Notes: generated by a model from the letters alone, not told the origin. A DNA stretch of 64,000 nt from Apoda limacodes (GCA_946406115.1 OX291557.1:23096501-23160500), one strand, 5' to 3'; numbered from the stretch's first letter, positions 47,325-61,000 are shown. Translations and numbers: made by a program.

Positions 47325-48245
47325 CATTAAGGTGGCAAACAAGCTTACGGTCCGCCTGACGGTAAGCGGTCACCGTAGCCTATGGACGCTTGCAACACCA
47401 GGGGTATCACGTATTTCTTGAAGAACTCCATACTGTAGTCCTTGGAGAAAACCTTGCCAGGGAGCTCATTCCACGACTTAAGCGTTCGCGGGAGGAAGTT
47501 TCACCGCACTGTACGCGAGCATTTCTGTTCTAAAGTGTAGGAATGAATTCCCTGCCGATGGCGAGTGGTGCGATGGTAGAAAGTAGCCGTGGGCATAATT
47601 TCGAACAATTCCTCAGAACACAACCCATTGTACAAGCGGTGGAACACACACAGGGCAGCAAAGTCTTTTCAGACTTAAAGGCTCGATAACGCAACTGAGT
47701 TTGGAATCGTCAACAATTCTCATAGCCCGTCGTTGAACCGAGTGAAAAGGGCCAAGCTGGTATCCGGGTGCACCCGCCCAGAGATGGCAGCAGTACTCCA
47801 CATGGGGCCGAACTTGCGACCTTTGCCCGGAGACGTAAAGTACTGCTTCGCTATGTTAAGTACACCAAGTTTTTTGAACGCCAGCTTCACCTTGTCCTGC
47901 AGATGATCTCGGAACTGAACATCGCTGGAGATGTCAACACCAAGGATCCCAATGCTCTTGGAGATTGAGAGGGCAGTGTTCGGGAATTGTGGGACCACAG
48001 TGAATGGTGTTTTCTTAGCGGTGAACGCGCAGACTTGTGTCTTTCTAGGGTTGAATCGGACCAAGTTTATCCGTCCCCAGTCAGAGACCTTAGACAGTGT
48101 GGTCTCGATTTGAGACAAAAGTTCTTCGCGGTTTTCCTCCACAACGGAACGAGGGATGTTTGCACGACCCGAGTAATAAGCGTCTCCAGTACAGTCATCT
48201 GCATAGCAATGCATGTTTTTGATGTCCAACATATCATTGGTATGC
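47325..48245 (-). mobile_element. 5'-truncated LINE (BmRT-like), better preserved copy
   Basis: A minus-strand frame from 48232 reads DIKNMHCYADDCTGDAYYSG, with an intact YADD active site, then [35 protein letters not shown] and KLGVLNIAKQYF. A later frame has [12 protein letters not shown]. Frame shifts follow, and the 3' UTR ends near 47330. It has the same structure and nearly the same 5' truncation point as the copy at 20905-21842. Confidence 0.8.
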
Positions 48246-48589
48246 AGTAAAATTTATTTATTTATGGATTTATTATATTCATAGATAGTATGGATAGTTT
48301 TAAGTATATGTAAATCGTATAATTCGCCGTTTTACAATATGCCTAGGCAGATCGTAAAGTATGGAAACGAAAGTAATGTAATATCGGAGTACTCTTAAGT
48401 ATCTGAATTCCTCCACACGATTGACAATATTTGACGCTTCACATGGTGGGCACCATAAGCTATAACCCGCCGTGTAATTATCGCCTGGTAAAGTTAAAAA
48501 TCAACCCATTCTGGAACGGGAGTTTGACAGTTAACTTTCACACTGACAGGGGTTAATTTCAACCTTTTTATGGTAGTGTAAAGAATTCG

Positions 48590-49619
48590 ACTCGACAGTT
48601 GGAAAATAACTCTAACCCTGGGCGTCCCGAAACCACTTTTTATTAACTTTCTCGTTGCGATTCGGAACGCATCCTAAGTAAATATTTACCGTCATAAATT
48701 ATTATCTGAATACTCTAGGAGTTTTGGCGCGAATCTTAAGAAGGAGTGGTGTTTCTTCGTGTTTAATTTTTCTAAATTCATTTAGTGTGTTTCGATGTAT
48801 ATATTTTGGCATTGTTTTACGAAAGCGTGTTAAGAATTGTGCTCCGAAGGCTCATGAATATTGAATTATGAAGAAATAAGCAGGACATGACGCGCAATTT
48901 CCGAAGGATTCACACCAAAACTGCCGCCCTATCTAGGGACATGTAAACGAGGACGCGCGATATCGTCGCGATAAAACTTAAATATGGCGCTTCACCAAAC
49001 TTAGATATAAGTACAGAATTATATTTACACATGACCCTGGAGAAATGACATGCAATAATGCGAAATCTGTCTCTAAATCGAAGAAAGAAGAAGAAGAAAT
49101 TATTACTCGACAGTTGGAAAATAACTCTAACCCTGGGCGTCCCGAAACCACTTTTTATTAACTTTCTCGTTGCGATTCGGAACGCATCCTAAGTAAATAT
49201 TTACCGTCATAAATTATTATCTGAATACTCTAGGAGTTTTGGCGCGAATCTTAAGAAGGAGTGGTGTTTCTTCGTGTTTAATTTTTCTAAATTCATTTAG
49301 TGTGTTTCGATGTATATATTTTGGCATTGTTTTACGAAAGCGTGTTAAGAATTGTGCTCCGAAGGCTCATGAATATTGAATTATGAAGAAATAAGCAGGA
49401 CATGACGCGCAATTTCCGAAGGATTCACACCAAAACTCCCGCCCTATCTAGGGACATGTAAACGAGGACGCGCGATATCGTCGCGATAAAACTTAAATAT
49501 GGCGCTTCGCCAAACTTAGATATAAGTACAGAATTATATTTACACATGACCCTGGAGAAATGACATGCAATAATGCGAAATCTGTCTCTAAATCGAAGAA
49601 AGAAGAAGTAGAAATTATT
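48590..49619. repeat. 515-bp tandem duplication, two copies
   Basis: Copies 48590-49104 and 49105-49619 are in direct orientation and differ at about three positions. No open frame of note. The left edge overlaps the dispersed repeat also found at 32391-32560. The bases that follow (49620-50130) are non-coding, with nothing recognised. Confidence 0.95.
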
Positions 49620-50130
49620 ATCTGTGTGTGATGAATATCTGGCAACTCCGCATTTGGCCGATGATAACGTGGGTTTCTGGGACCCCTATATAGTCTGGTG
49701 GGTTCTAAGTGCGGATTTGAACCACCACAAATTATATAGTTGATTTAAACCATGGCGACGTGTTTTTGCTTGTTTATTTTTTAAATTTAGAGTGGTAGGA
49801 TTTGACGACAAATTTCAGCAGATTTTACGAAGATCCGTAAAGAATTATGTATCGAAGACTTATAGAGGATGCAATGAAAACAATAAGCAAGTAACGGCGA
49901 GGAATATACGAGAATGTTCAGTTAGAGCTCCGACGAACTGATGTTTTTTGGCGCCATTATTGGCGTTATTGTGTCTATGCTAGGCTATATGGATTCAATT
50001 TCCAACAGCCTTCCAGAGCTTCTAATGAAGCCTCGACAAATTAAAAAAAAATCAAAGATAACGTTTTGGCAATATTTTCATCTTGATAATTAATTTTCTG
50101 AATGATATTCTTACACAGTCTTTAAATAAA

Positions 50131-53100
50131 ATGTCTAACAAAACTAAAGCTAATGATGCGTCCAGTAAGATAAAATTATCTGAATCGTTGTGGACGAAAG
50201 CTTTCACCGCGAACTCCGAATGGTCTGACAAGGTTAGTTGCTTCTTCTATTCCCCTAAAGCGATGTCCTAAATGAAGAATACTTCTATAACGCTGTCCCT
50301 CTTTTTCAGGACGAATTTCTAGATGTTATCTATTGGATGAGACAAGCAATAGGCATAATTTTGGGACTATTTTGGGGCCTATTTCCCCTAAAAGGATTTT
50401 TGGGGTTACTATTGTAAGTAATATTGTAAATTAACATATGTACGTACAGGGTTTTTACCATGATGAATCAAAGGTTTGAGCTCTCGATATTTTGATTCTG
50501 TCGCAAGCGCTATGATAATGGATGTGATATAACTGTAAATCTTTTAAACAATTTATATTCCTTAACCAGCCTTATATGTCCGCACTGTTGGAGCATTGCC
50601 TACTCTCACACCTTGGGTCAGTATGATGATTTAATAAATAATAGAACTATGGTTTGTCACTCCTTATTTCTCAGTCTGATGGCAACATTCTAAAATTGAA
50701 GCATTAAATTGTGAACATTATTGACAGTTTACTATCTATTCACATTTTATACTCCAACCAGTTATTTTGACCCATAGTTTTTGCCATGAAAACTTCATTT
50801 GGCAGACAATGGAGTCATCAATCTATAGAATGCCATTTGTACTTGCTTACTTCAGCCACCCAATACACCCATCTGCAGGGGCACAGTCATGATGTATTTT
50901 GTTAGATCACTAGATCACATTTAGTCTATTTTACACAAGAAAAATAAGTAGATCCTCAAGTCAGATTTTATGTTTTATATGACAAGTACTAGTTTGCCAC
51001 AGATTTGCAATTGGCCATTAGAAGTGCATTGTATATGGGTGACACTATTGGTAGGTTGTGTCATAAGCAGAGCAATGACACATTGACATAATTACAGTAA
51101 AAACAAACTTCTCGTTTTTTAGATTTGTTATTGTTAATGCAGCAGTGATATACATCTACATGAATAACTTTCAAAAAGAAGATGAGGAGGAGTATGGTGG
51201 TATATGGGAAATCACTAAAGAAGGTTTTATGACATCATTTGCAGGATTCTTGGTAACTATTCTTGGTTTATATTATTCTGGCTTATGTTGTAGGTGATTA
51301 TGAATTATGTAGTCTTAGACATTGTGGCGACATCAGGCGGAAACAGAATTGCAATCGCTATTAACATCAATTTGTTAATAGCGATTGCCATAATGAACAA
51401 TGAATTGCGACTGCAGAAAATTTACATATTTTTAATCCTTGTCAATGCTATAGATTTATTGTTACTAACAATTACATTTGAACAGAACTGCAGGATTGTA
51501 ATAGAGGTGATGTGAGGTTGACACTAGAGTGGCGTGGATATTAGCTCTACTGTATGAAGTGCTATCCATACTAATATTATAAATGCAAATGGAATTCTGT
51601 CTGTCTGTTACCTCTTCACGCTTAAACTGCTGAATCGAATCCGTGCAGAGGTTAAAGCACTTGTGCTGTATACACTGGATGGTGCCGGTCCCAAGTCTGA
51701 ATAAATGGATAGGGCCATGGCCTTCAGCCTTTGGGCTGAAAAGCGGGCATACTTGAAATACAGTCTGGAGTCCACACACACGCATGTACACACATGTTCA
51801 TACACACACATACCCAAATTAGCAAAAAATGGAAGTGAAAATTAAAGAGTAAATTCCCCAGGAGGGTACCAGCGTCCATGACGTTGGAGAATTCCTTTCT
51901 GAACCCCTGGGTTTCAGGCAGCTCCTCGTACTCTGCCTTGGAGCAAAGTTTTACCAACAGTTTTGCTAAATCTGCCCAAGCTGGCCCAAGCTATGCCCAG
52001 CACAGAATTACAGTCTAACACTTCCTAGCAGCTGGCATTGCGTCGAGTCGACTTCGCAGTCAGCAGCCCTTGGAGTTAAGACATGTGGGAAACGCAACCG
52101 TCGTCCTTGGCGGCCCACACGGCAGCACTAGAGGTCATACTAAATCTTAAACCCCTACATCTCGTCATAGAACCAGAAGTTGCCATTGCAGCCATACCAC
52201 TGAAGAAAGTAGGGCTATGGAAATGGGATACCTGAATCACTCACACGCATCTCAAGAAGATAACAAGCGACAAACTCCCAATGATAGATGCCACATGTGA
52301 TATTATTCCAAAAACACTTATCTTTGACAAAAATACCGTATTAAACTTCAAGAAGAAAAAGACAGCTCCGATATGCATGAAGTGCTCCAAAACAAAGTCT
52401 GGAACCAGAGCAGTCTTCTTCATTGATCTGAACATCAATATATCAACAACCTTAGGGAGCCGCAAACCTATCTTCCAGGCAGAATGTGTTGGGATTACCC
52501 AAGCAGCAACAGCAGTCCTGTCTAGGAAAATAAGATCTGTCGATTTGCATTGTCTCCGACAGCGCCGCTGTGCTACAAGCTTTTAATAACAACTGCATCA
52601 ACAGCGGACTAATCGTGGATTGTTACAGTGAGTTGCAAAAAATTGCACTTAAGAATCAGGTCACTCTTCATTGGATACGTGGCCACAGTGGCTCACTGGG
52701 CAATGATGCAGCAGATGAACTGGCAAAGAGGGGATCAGACACTAAAATAATGGGGCCCGAACCAATTGTACCAATACCCTTTACCCAAATTAAAACGTGG
52801 TTATGTGACAGAACAACACAACTACACAAGAAACAGTGAGCAGAACAAAAGGATTGCAGACAAGCTAAGGCTGCTATATTCCTGGACAAGCTCATATCGT
52901 ACAAACTACTGCAACTCAGTAGGAAAAACCTGCGCCACATAGTTGGCACAATAACAGGTCTCTGCCAACTAAATAAACATCTCTTTAACATCGGCATCAC
53001 TGCCAGTCCTCTATTTAGTGGCACTAAGGAGCATCAGACACCTTCTAAATTTCTGGACAGAGCTAAAATGGTCTGAGTAGTTAACGATGGACAGATTGGT

Positions 53101-53723
53101 TACTGACGTACAATGGTGAGGCTATCCGCTGAACTAATTTAGATGAATAATATGAATTTGGCATGATAGTTTGAGACCTGGGAAGGACATAGGCTACTTG
53201 AAAACGTCAAGTGTCAGTCGTTTTTTTTCTATAATTGAGTAGTTGTCATTGCTATTCTACACCGAGAACCGAATATAGGACAGGTAACACAGAGGGCAAA
53301 AGCTAGTTACCTATATTGTGATATTGTTTAGAAATCTGGTTTTGGACTACATAGTGTGCAACCACCTTAAATAAATTTGGTATGGATTCCCAGATATTTT
53401 TTGTATGAAAGAAACTAAAATGGTCATATTTATTTTAATGCGACCAATTGTGCACAACTTTATGAATTATTTAATTTGAAAAAAAAAGAGTAGTATCAAA
53501 AATAAGACAGTCAATTTGTTAATTATACTTTTATTATTTCCTCACTCACTTCAAAGTTAGGAAATAATAAATAATTCTTTTCAAAATTTAGTGTTCCATA
53601 GATCACAGTTCAAGTCCTACTTATTCTAACATTTTCTCTACATTATATGTATCAAACTTTCTTATGATCTTTCAGGTCACATGGATAATAGTGTTTACTG
53701 GGCTTCATGGAAGTAGTTTATGA
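50131..53723 (+). CDS. RAB5IF: RAB5IF / OPTI (C20orf24 homologue), GEL-complex ER membrane protein, complete
   Basis: RAB5IF (OPTI) is a small ER membrane protein that pairs with TMCO1 in the GEL complex at the Sec61 multipass translocon. Four exons: 50131-50232, 50310-50413, 51123-51252 and 53676-53723; phases agree, giving 127 aa, near the size of the human protein. The hydrophilic N-terminus is followed by the family signature KDEFLDVIYWMRQ (34-46), a helix GIILGLFWGLFPLKGFLG, a second helix FVIVNAAVIYIYM, the conserved EEEYGGIWEITKEGFMTSFA, and a final helix starting VTWIIVFTGLHG. The ATG at 50131 is chosen because it precedes the Lys/Ser-rich leader; an upstream frame lacks an ATG in phase. 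Intron 3 (2.4 kb) holds a nested LINE insertion and a short hairpin. Confidence 0.92.
51351..51388. repeat. Perfect 15-bp inverted repeat
   Basis: Arms gcaatcgctattaac (51351-51365) and its exact reverse complement (51374-51388) flank an 8-base loop. It lies about 100 bp after the RAB5IF exon 3 donor. Confidence 0.85.
51563..53215 (+). mobile_element. Dispersed repeat split by a LINE fragment (RNase H)
   Basis: Bases 51563-51643 (actaatattataaatgcaaa onward) and 53120-53215 (gacctgggaaggacatagg onward) are the two halves of the repeat seen whole at 42786-42960. Between them (about 51645-53120, plus strand) is LINE DNA with an RNase H domain: FQAECVGITQAA, SDSAAVLQAF in a shifted frame, and LHWIRGHSGSLGNDAADELA. 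Frames are broken. It lies within RAB5IF intron 3. Confidence 0.65.
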
Positions 53724-54628
53724 AATAGAAACTAAACTAATAAACCTTGCGTGCCACAGAAACAAGATGTATTTATTCTCTGGATTTCATTGACTGCAAA
53801 GAAGTGATAAATAGATATCAGTGATTTATTTCGGGACAAATTTTTATACCACATACCTATTGTTACTATTACTTTTACTTCCAACACCTTATTACTTATA
53901 CTATTTTTAAACAATGAAATTTTAACTTTTAAATTTACTTTGTTAATGAACTTTAATGAAGTAATTTATATGTAAAATTTATTTTAATGTCACCATTTTG
54001 TATAGATTCCACTTAAACATGATATGATAGTAATATCTATGTAATTTTAACACAATTTGTGTAGAATAAGTGTTCTAGTGGCTTGCAGATCACAGTAAAT
54101 AAATCAGATTTTTTTTAACAATATGTTTGAGTTACTATGTTTATTTCAAGTCTTTTAAAAATGGCTATCAGAGATATGATCTGCATATTACTAGGCTTCT
54201 TTTATTCGGTGTTTCAATGTGTTCAATTTCATAATCCAGGCAAGTTAAAAATACATAAATCTGTATGACAGATACCTGTACAATTATTAGCTCATCTTTA
54301 TTGTTGGATTATTAAATTTAAGCGCATTATTTACATGTAATTTACATGATTTACAGAACACGACCACTGTATAATTTGCATTTATTACATGATTTTCCAA
54401 ATTACGAATTCAAAATACATGATTTTTTTATTATATATTTTAGATTCGTAAGTACAGAATCCTAGATCAAATTATAATTATTATTTAATAAGTTAAAAAG
54501 TTAAGTTTTAAGAAATGTTTTACTTTTAATTTATTCACAGAGAAAAAAAAGGATATTTCAATCATAAGAATCAATGCAGTTTTAATTTGCGAATTTTTAT
54601 TTGGTGCAAGTATGATTAATTCCTTTTC

Positions 54629-54831
54629 AGGCCTAGCGCGCATTGCGGTGCGGCGAGCTGCGGTTGCGATTTAAAAACCAGGTTTGACACAAGTTCATAG
54701 GATGTAAAAAAACCGTGCGGCGCCGGCGCCGCCGTTGAACAACCGCAGTCGCACCTCCACTGTGGTTTATAAATCACAGATTTTTGCAGGAGCAAACCGC
54801 AACTCGCCGCATCGCAATGCGCGCCAGGCCT
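54629..54831. mobile_element. GC-rich MITE with ~40-bp inverted ends
   Basis: The ends aggcctagcgcgcattgcgg and cgcaatgcgcgccaggcct are inverted copies that continue through gcggcgag(c/t)tgcggttgc. The centre has a GC palindrome (gcggcgccggcgccgc). It is non-coding, in strongly AT-rich surroundings. The flanks 53724-54628 and 54832-56004 show nothing recognisable except a scrap of LINE tail near 55545. Confidence 0.75.
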
Positions 54832-56004
54832 AATACCGTTAAGAAAGTTGATTTCAATATAGTTTAATAAGTTACCTTAAATTTGTTTTACTAAAGTACC
54901 TACAAACTTACCTTAAGATAGTTTTTTTGTATACTTACCTGCAGTATAGTTATCTATATATGTTATCTGTATGCAAAAAAATGTTTTTTTTTTGTTTTCG
55001 CTCTAGTGTGAAAACACTTAGGTAGGTACTGTAAATTTTTAGTGATTTGTAGTGTAAACCTTAAAGTAAATCAGCAAATACACAGAAATAGGAAAACTAC
55101 ATATATCTCTATTTTTGCGAAAAGCAGCACAATAATTTTAGCCCGATAGTCATTACAGTTCTAGAGACAGTCCTTTAAAAGTTGAACAGATAGACTGCGT
55201 AGGGTTAGTAATACGGTCCCGTTGGCAACCTTTGGGTGCGGCTGCATAAATGGCTGCATCTTGGGCAGAATTACAGTACATAGGTATTAAGGTATACAGA
55301 ATGCAATAGAGGCAGGTATGTGGCGCATTCAGATTGGTTTGTGCTAACAATTTGTATGAAATTAACATTGTGATTTGGAAGAATGATGGAAATTGGTTAC
55401 CATAATCCAATAAAGTTATCGCAGTTATACTTCTAGGCTCCAGTATTCTCGTCTACCCGTTCGTTAGATAATAGAATGTTACTTTGTAACACGCGAATGT
55501 TACAAGCGTAAATACAAGACTACGGTAATGGCTCTACATAAGGCCGTATACTTGTTTGCCACCTTAGTGGCATTGGCATAGACGATATACTGTGATATTT
55601 AAAAAACCTTGTTGTAGTAACTAGGCTGAATTTAGATTACATAACTACTTAGGTACTCCAACCAAGCACATTGAAAGCCAGTTACTACAAATTACTTCGG
55701 GCCTTTCTTCCCTTGCCTTCAACCTTACCATAAGGAATTTTAAACGTTGACCATCAGATTATTTTCGTTTTACTGGGCATGTGTCGTAAGGAGCTCCAAA
55801 AAATCGGACCCTCGTGTCCCTTCAGTTAGCTTCTAATTCTATTTCTAATGAAATAAACGTATTGAAATGAAGCAGCGCCCCTAGCGGATGCGTTTTGAGA
55901 AAAAAAGCTCAGGACTGTTATGGAAGTTACTTCTTTATCAGATAATTATCACATTCACAACACACAATTTCTTTATCACATGAATTTCCCAATCAGACTA
56001 TTAT

Positions 56005-56130
56005 TGTTCAAGTAAATAAATACAATTGTAGCAACAAAACTATTCATTTTATTTTCTAAAAGTACAAAGTCAAAGTGACAACATCAACATTCGGTCATTG
56101 ATGTAAGCAGTTTTAAATAGGTTCGTAACA
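56005..56130 (-). repeat. BEL/Pao 3' LTR (126 bp)
   Basis: Read on minus it begins TGTTACGAACC and ends TTGAACA, i.e. TG...CA. It matches 61676-61801 at about 119 of 126 positions. It is short for a BEL/Pao LTR. Confidence 0.8.
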
Positions 56131-56673
56131 TCTCTACCACCAATGCCATTCATTCATTCAGTGGAAGGCGGACGAGTTTTACTGTAGGGCGACGTAATAA
56201 GCCACCATTGGTACGAACTTCAGCAACTCTCACTCGACCTTCGGTGCCCGAGAATACTTTTTCAATTATTCCTTTTGGCCAAGTATTACAGGGAAGTGTT
56301 TGATCAACTATGACCACATCTCCAATTTGGAGGTTAGAATTCTCCTTTGAATGTTTTCTTGGAAGCAAAGTTAGTAGATATTCACGTATCCATCTGTTCC
56401 AGAATATGTCACACAGTCTCTGGGCTCTGCGCCATTGTTTTCTGAAACACATATCAGTCTCAACAAAATGACCAGGTAAGGGAATACCAGATGAGCTGCC
56501 TAACAAGAAATGATTTGGAGTAAGCGCTTCTGGCTCATCAGGATTCACAGATACGTGTGTCAAAGGTCTTGACTTTATTGTATGTTCTGGTTCAGTTAAA
56601 AGAGTTTGAAGAATCTCTTCACTCGGTGTTTGTTCTTTCAGAGTTACACTAAGAGCTCATTTTACAGAACGAA

Positions 56674-58047
56674 CTAATCGTTCCCAACACCCACCAAAAT
56701 GAGGAGAGGCAGGGGGATGAAGCTCCAATCAATATTGCGATTAACTAAGAAGTTTCTCAATTCTATATTATCTAGTTCTTTGATAGCTTTCTTTAACTCC
56801 GTGTAAGAGCCGTGGAAATTGGTTCCGTTGTCAGAATAAAATATTTTAGGACAACCACGACGCGACATCATCCGTCGAATAGCCAAAATGGCGGAGTCTG
56901 TGGTCAAACTAGCAGCGATCACTAAATGTACCGCTCTTGTGGTAAGGCATGTAATCAGTACTCCGTATCTTTTTTCACGTCTTCTACTAATTGAAACAGT
57001 CATAGGACCTAAGTAATCCGAACCACAGTAACTAAATGGTCTTTGATGGTGAGATAATCTAGCCATTGGTAAATCTCCAGTTACTGGTTGAATTGGCTTT
57101 GCACGCATATTTCGGCAGAATTGACAAGACTTCACAATTGTTCTGACTGTAGGTCTTAAATTAACAATCCAATATCTTTGGCGTAAGCAATTAACCACAG
57201 CTTCTGTATTTCCGTGATTTGCGAGTTTATGATAATGCTGAGTTAGTAGTCGTGTATATTTGTGTTTGCCATCTAAAATTACGGGCTGGATTTGGTTACT
57301 GTCTACATCGATCAAGACGTTTGCTCTTCCTCGAACTCTCAGTAGTCCTTGATTATCTATGTGAGGGCAAAGTTTTGACAGTCTCCTATGGTTGTCAATC
57401 GGTCTGTCATTTTTCAGATTCTGTATCTCTGTTGAGAAACTATTAATTTGGCATTGCTTGATCCATATTTTTTCAGCTTGCTGAACGTATTTTAGTTCCA
57501 ACTTTTCCTGCCTTTTGTTACGGATGTTACTAATAAAGTTTAATACATATGCTGTACTACGTATCAATCTTAGCCATTTAGAAAATCGAGATACATCTGG
57601 AAGACTAGGGTATACTGAATTTATCACAGTCACAAGGTGTACTTGCTTCTTCAACTCCAGCAAAGAAGGTTGTACATTTTTGTCAACGCTAGTTTCAGCA
57701 GGCCATGACGTACTAAGTTCATAGAGAAACGAGGGTCCGTTAAACCATCGATGTGTCATATCTAGATATTTTATTTCTCTAGTTGCGTCATCAGCAACAT
57801 TGTGGGATGTTGGTATCCATCTCCAATCACATATTCTTGTTAATTTAGCAATCTCACCTAATCTGTTAGACACGTATGTTTTGTAGTTGCGTGGGTCTCC
57901 TTTGAGCCAAGCTATTACAGCTTTAGAGTCCGTCCAATAATAACAAATTTGAGGTTTAATTGTGTCATGTTCTTGTTGTAAGGTATTTAAGGTTGTAAGG
58001 CGTGCTCCTAGTAGGGCAGCTTTTAACTCAAGCCTAGGGATTGACAC
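56674..58047 (-). pseudogene. BEL/Pao RNase H and integrase region
   Basis: The longest open stretch of the element, 457 codons. RNase H signature SIPRLELKAALLGARL is followed by YYWTDSKAVIAWL. The integrase zinc-binding region has HYHKLANHGNTEAVV and CQFCRNM. The core catalytic residues lie in YCGSDYLGPM and FYSDNGTNFHG, with the final Glu region SPHFGGCWE present only after a frameshift near 56700. The remaining part (56150-56563) is in another frame. Confidence 0.85.
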
Positions 58048-61000
58048 AGGTTTCAGTGGAGAAACGCGAGATTTACTGGCTATGACGGAAACTTTGATCG
58101 TTCAGTCTGCTGCTATTAAACGCCAATATCCAACGGCAGCAAAGGCTCTCTCACTGGCATTGCAGAAAATATGTAATTAAATTACAGTGCATTAGTGTAA
58201 TAGCATCTGGGAACTTTGCATGTAAAAGATTCTTTAAGACTTTTGATCCAACTATACCATAAATCATTTTCAGTGTCTTTTATCTGTTCATCCCAATCGA
58301 TTTCACGCCATATCTGCTGTAGTCTATATATATATAATATCTTGCCTTGAATAGTGATTGGTGTTAATAATTCAAGTGGATCAAATACTCCCATGACTAT
58401 TTTCAGTGTTTGTCGCTTGGTTGGTTTTCTTGTTTTATCAAGTATATCCGTAGATATTTTATGTAAAGTCAGATAAAATCCAAGTGTATCATCTTTTGGT
58501 CTCCACCTTAGTCCAAGTGTTTTTACTACAGTGTTAAAATCTCAGTCAACTGTACCACAGTCTAAATTCTTGTTACTGTCATCAAAATTCAGATATATTC
58601 TTTCATTGTTCGAAGCCCACCCGGTCAACTGAAATCCTCCTTCTTGATTGATAAAAGCAACTTGTTTAACTATTTCTAATGCCTCTTTTTTGAATGAAAG
58701 CTATGTAAATAATCATCCATTTAGAAACGAGATTTAATTGCTTTTACGGCTTCTGGGTATTGATGTATGAATTCTTCAGCATTTATGTTTTTGATTTACT
58801 TTGCGGTTGCTGGTGAACAAGTAGCTCCAAAAATTACAGATCTCATTTGATATTCATTCATCGGTCCGGTTCTGTCGAATTGTCGCCACAAAAATCGCTG
58901 TGCTACACGATCTTTAGGCCGTATAAGTATTCGCAGAAATATTTCCTTGATATGTGCAGATACCGCTATCTTTCCCTCTCTTAATTTCAAAATTATTCCC
59001 AATAACGATAACAACAAGTCAGGTCCAGTAAGTAATTTGTCATTTAAAGAAACTCCAAAACTTTACATGCAGCATCGTGCACAATTCTCAATTTACCGGG
59101 TTTATTCTCATTAGTTACACCAAAATGTGGTAAGTACCAGTTTTTAGTAGATTCAACTGGTTCACAAGATTCAGCGTATCCTTTTTTTTTATAAAATTGG
59201 TCATATTTTCATCATAATTTTTGCCAAATGCCTCATCAGTATCCATTTTCTTTTCGATTGATTCTAATCGTCTTTTAGCATTTTTTATGTTTTCAGGAAA
59301 AACTGTATTATCTTCTCGCCAAAGTAGACCAACTTCCCAGCGTTTTTCTACAGCGAGTTTTCTAGCAGTCTTTTCTTAAATATTTAGTGCTCTTTCATCT
59401 TCTTTGCTTTGTTTTTTCTTGGTTGTTATTCCGGTTGAATCTATGGAAAAATAATCTTCTACGAGCTTATGTATTTCTAGGTCAGTATGTCCAACATTTA
59501 CAATGTTTTTGGCAGAGTGAGAAAATCCATGCACCACCCAACCTAAAGGTGTTAATGAAGCTACTGGCTCGTTTCGTTTACCAAATCTGACTTCCTTCGT
59601 AACTATCGCATGCCAGTTGTCTTGTCCAATCAATATTTCAGGAGTGGCATGTTCGTAACACAGTTCAGACAGAGTTAAGTCATGTAGGTGATTGTAACGG
59701 TTAAGGTTTGATACAGTTTGCGAAGTAAGGGGTAGCGTTTGAACAGTTCGTACTCCGTATGATTGTATTATATCTCCTGAAGGTCAAATGATCTCAATAT
59801 CAATTCTTTTTGATAATCATTGCTCTTTAGTAGTGTTCACACCCGCTATAAACAACGGTTCTATATTTCCATCAGCTCCAATAACTAGTGCTACGTTTTC
59901 TTTTAATAATGTCAATGTGCTTCCTCCATCCAAAAGTGCAAAACTTTTCTTTGATCCTTTCGGTCCAAGTATTTCAATGGGAATAATTTTTAGAAGGACT
60001 TGATTCTTGTTTATCGCACAACTACAAGCTATCATCTAGGTACTATCGTCGTTAGTATCACTTACTTCCTTTTCTACCATAGTTACAGCTTTGTGTTCTA
60101 TAACAGTAGTTGAAGTTCCATGGTCTAATTTCAAAGATGTTGTGTTTGCATGTAACAGTCTATTATGAGACATCCGACATCCATTCACTCCACAAGGTTT
60201 TGCTGGGCAATTTTCTCTAAAATGCTTTGACTTCAAACACTTAAAACAAAACTTAGAGTTTTTGCCCAATTTCAACGTTCATCTGTAGACAGACGTTTAA
60301 AATTATCACATTTGCTTATCTCTCTATGGTTCTTAGATTCACAGCATGGGCATTTGTCATTTTCATTATCTTTATTCTTCTGTGAGCTAGACGAAAAACA
60401 GGTTTCCGTTTCTTTCTCATAGTCAAAATTATGATCACCAATTGTTGTGTGCAAAGTTCTATGTGAGGTTCCTGGTCTTAATACTTGATTCGGTCGTACA
60501 GGTTCAGTTAGCCAAAATTTTGACATAGATAAAGCTTCTTTTTGCAAAAAATCCGATAATTTGACTAGCTCTGGTTCATTATCTGTCTCATTTTCGTAAG
60601 CTTATAATAACCATTGTTTCTTGAGATGAGGTATCTTTGATTTCAAAATTCGAACCAGTTCGGGGTTAAACAAATGTTCAGGTTTCTGAAGAGTTCGTAT
60701 AGTGGCAACGCAGTTACGTATTTTACATGCAAATTTACTTAAATGTTCAGAATAGTCGTTTAATTTTGGCAGTTCCTTTAGTGATCTTATTTCTTCGTGA
60801 AGTATAAGTTCTGGACGTCCAAATCGTAATTCTAACGTTTTCATGATCTCGTTAGGTGGTACTTGCGTGTAAAGTAACGAGGCAACTGTTTCACGCGCAT
60901 CTCCCTTCAAACACCGACGTAGTCTGGAAACGTTCTCAGTGTCGGATAAATATTTTACTTGATTCTTCATATGCAGCTTTAAATGAAAGCCATTCAAGTA

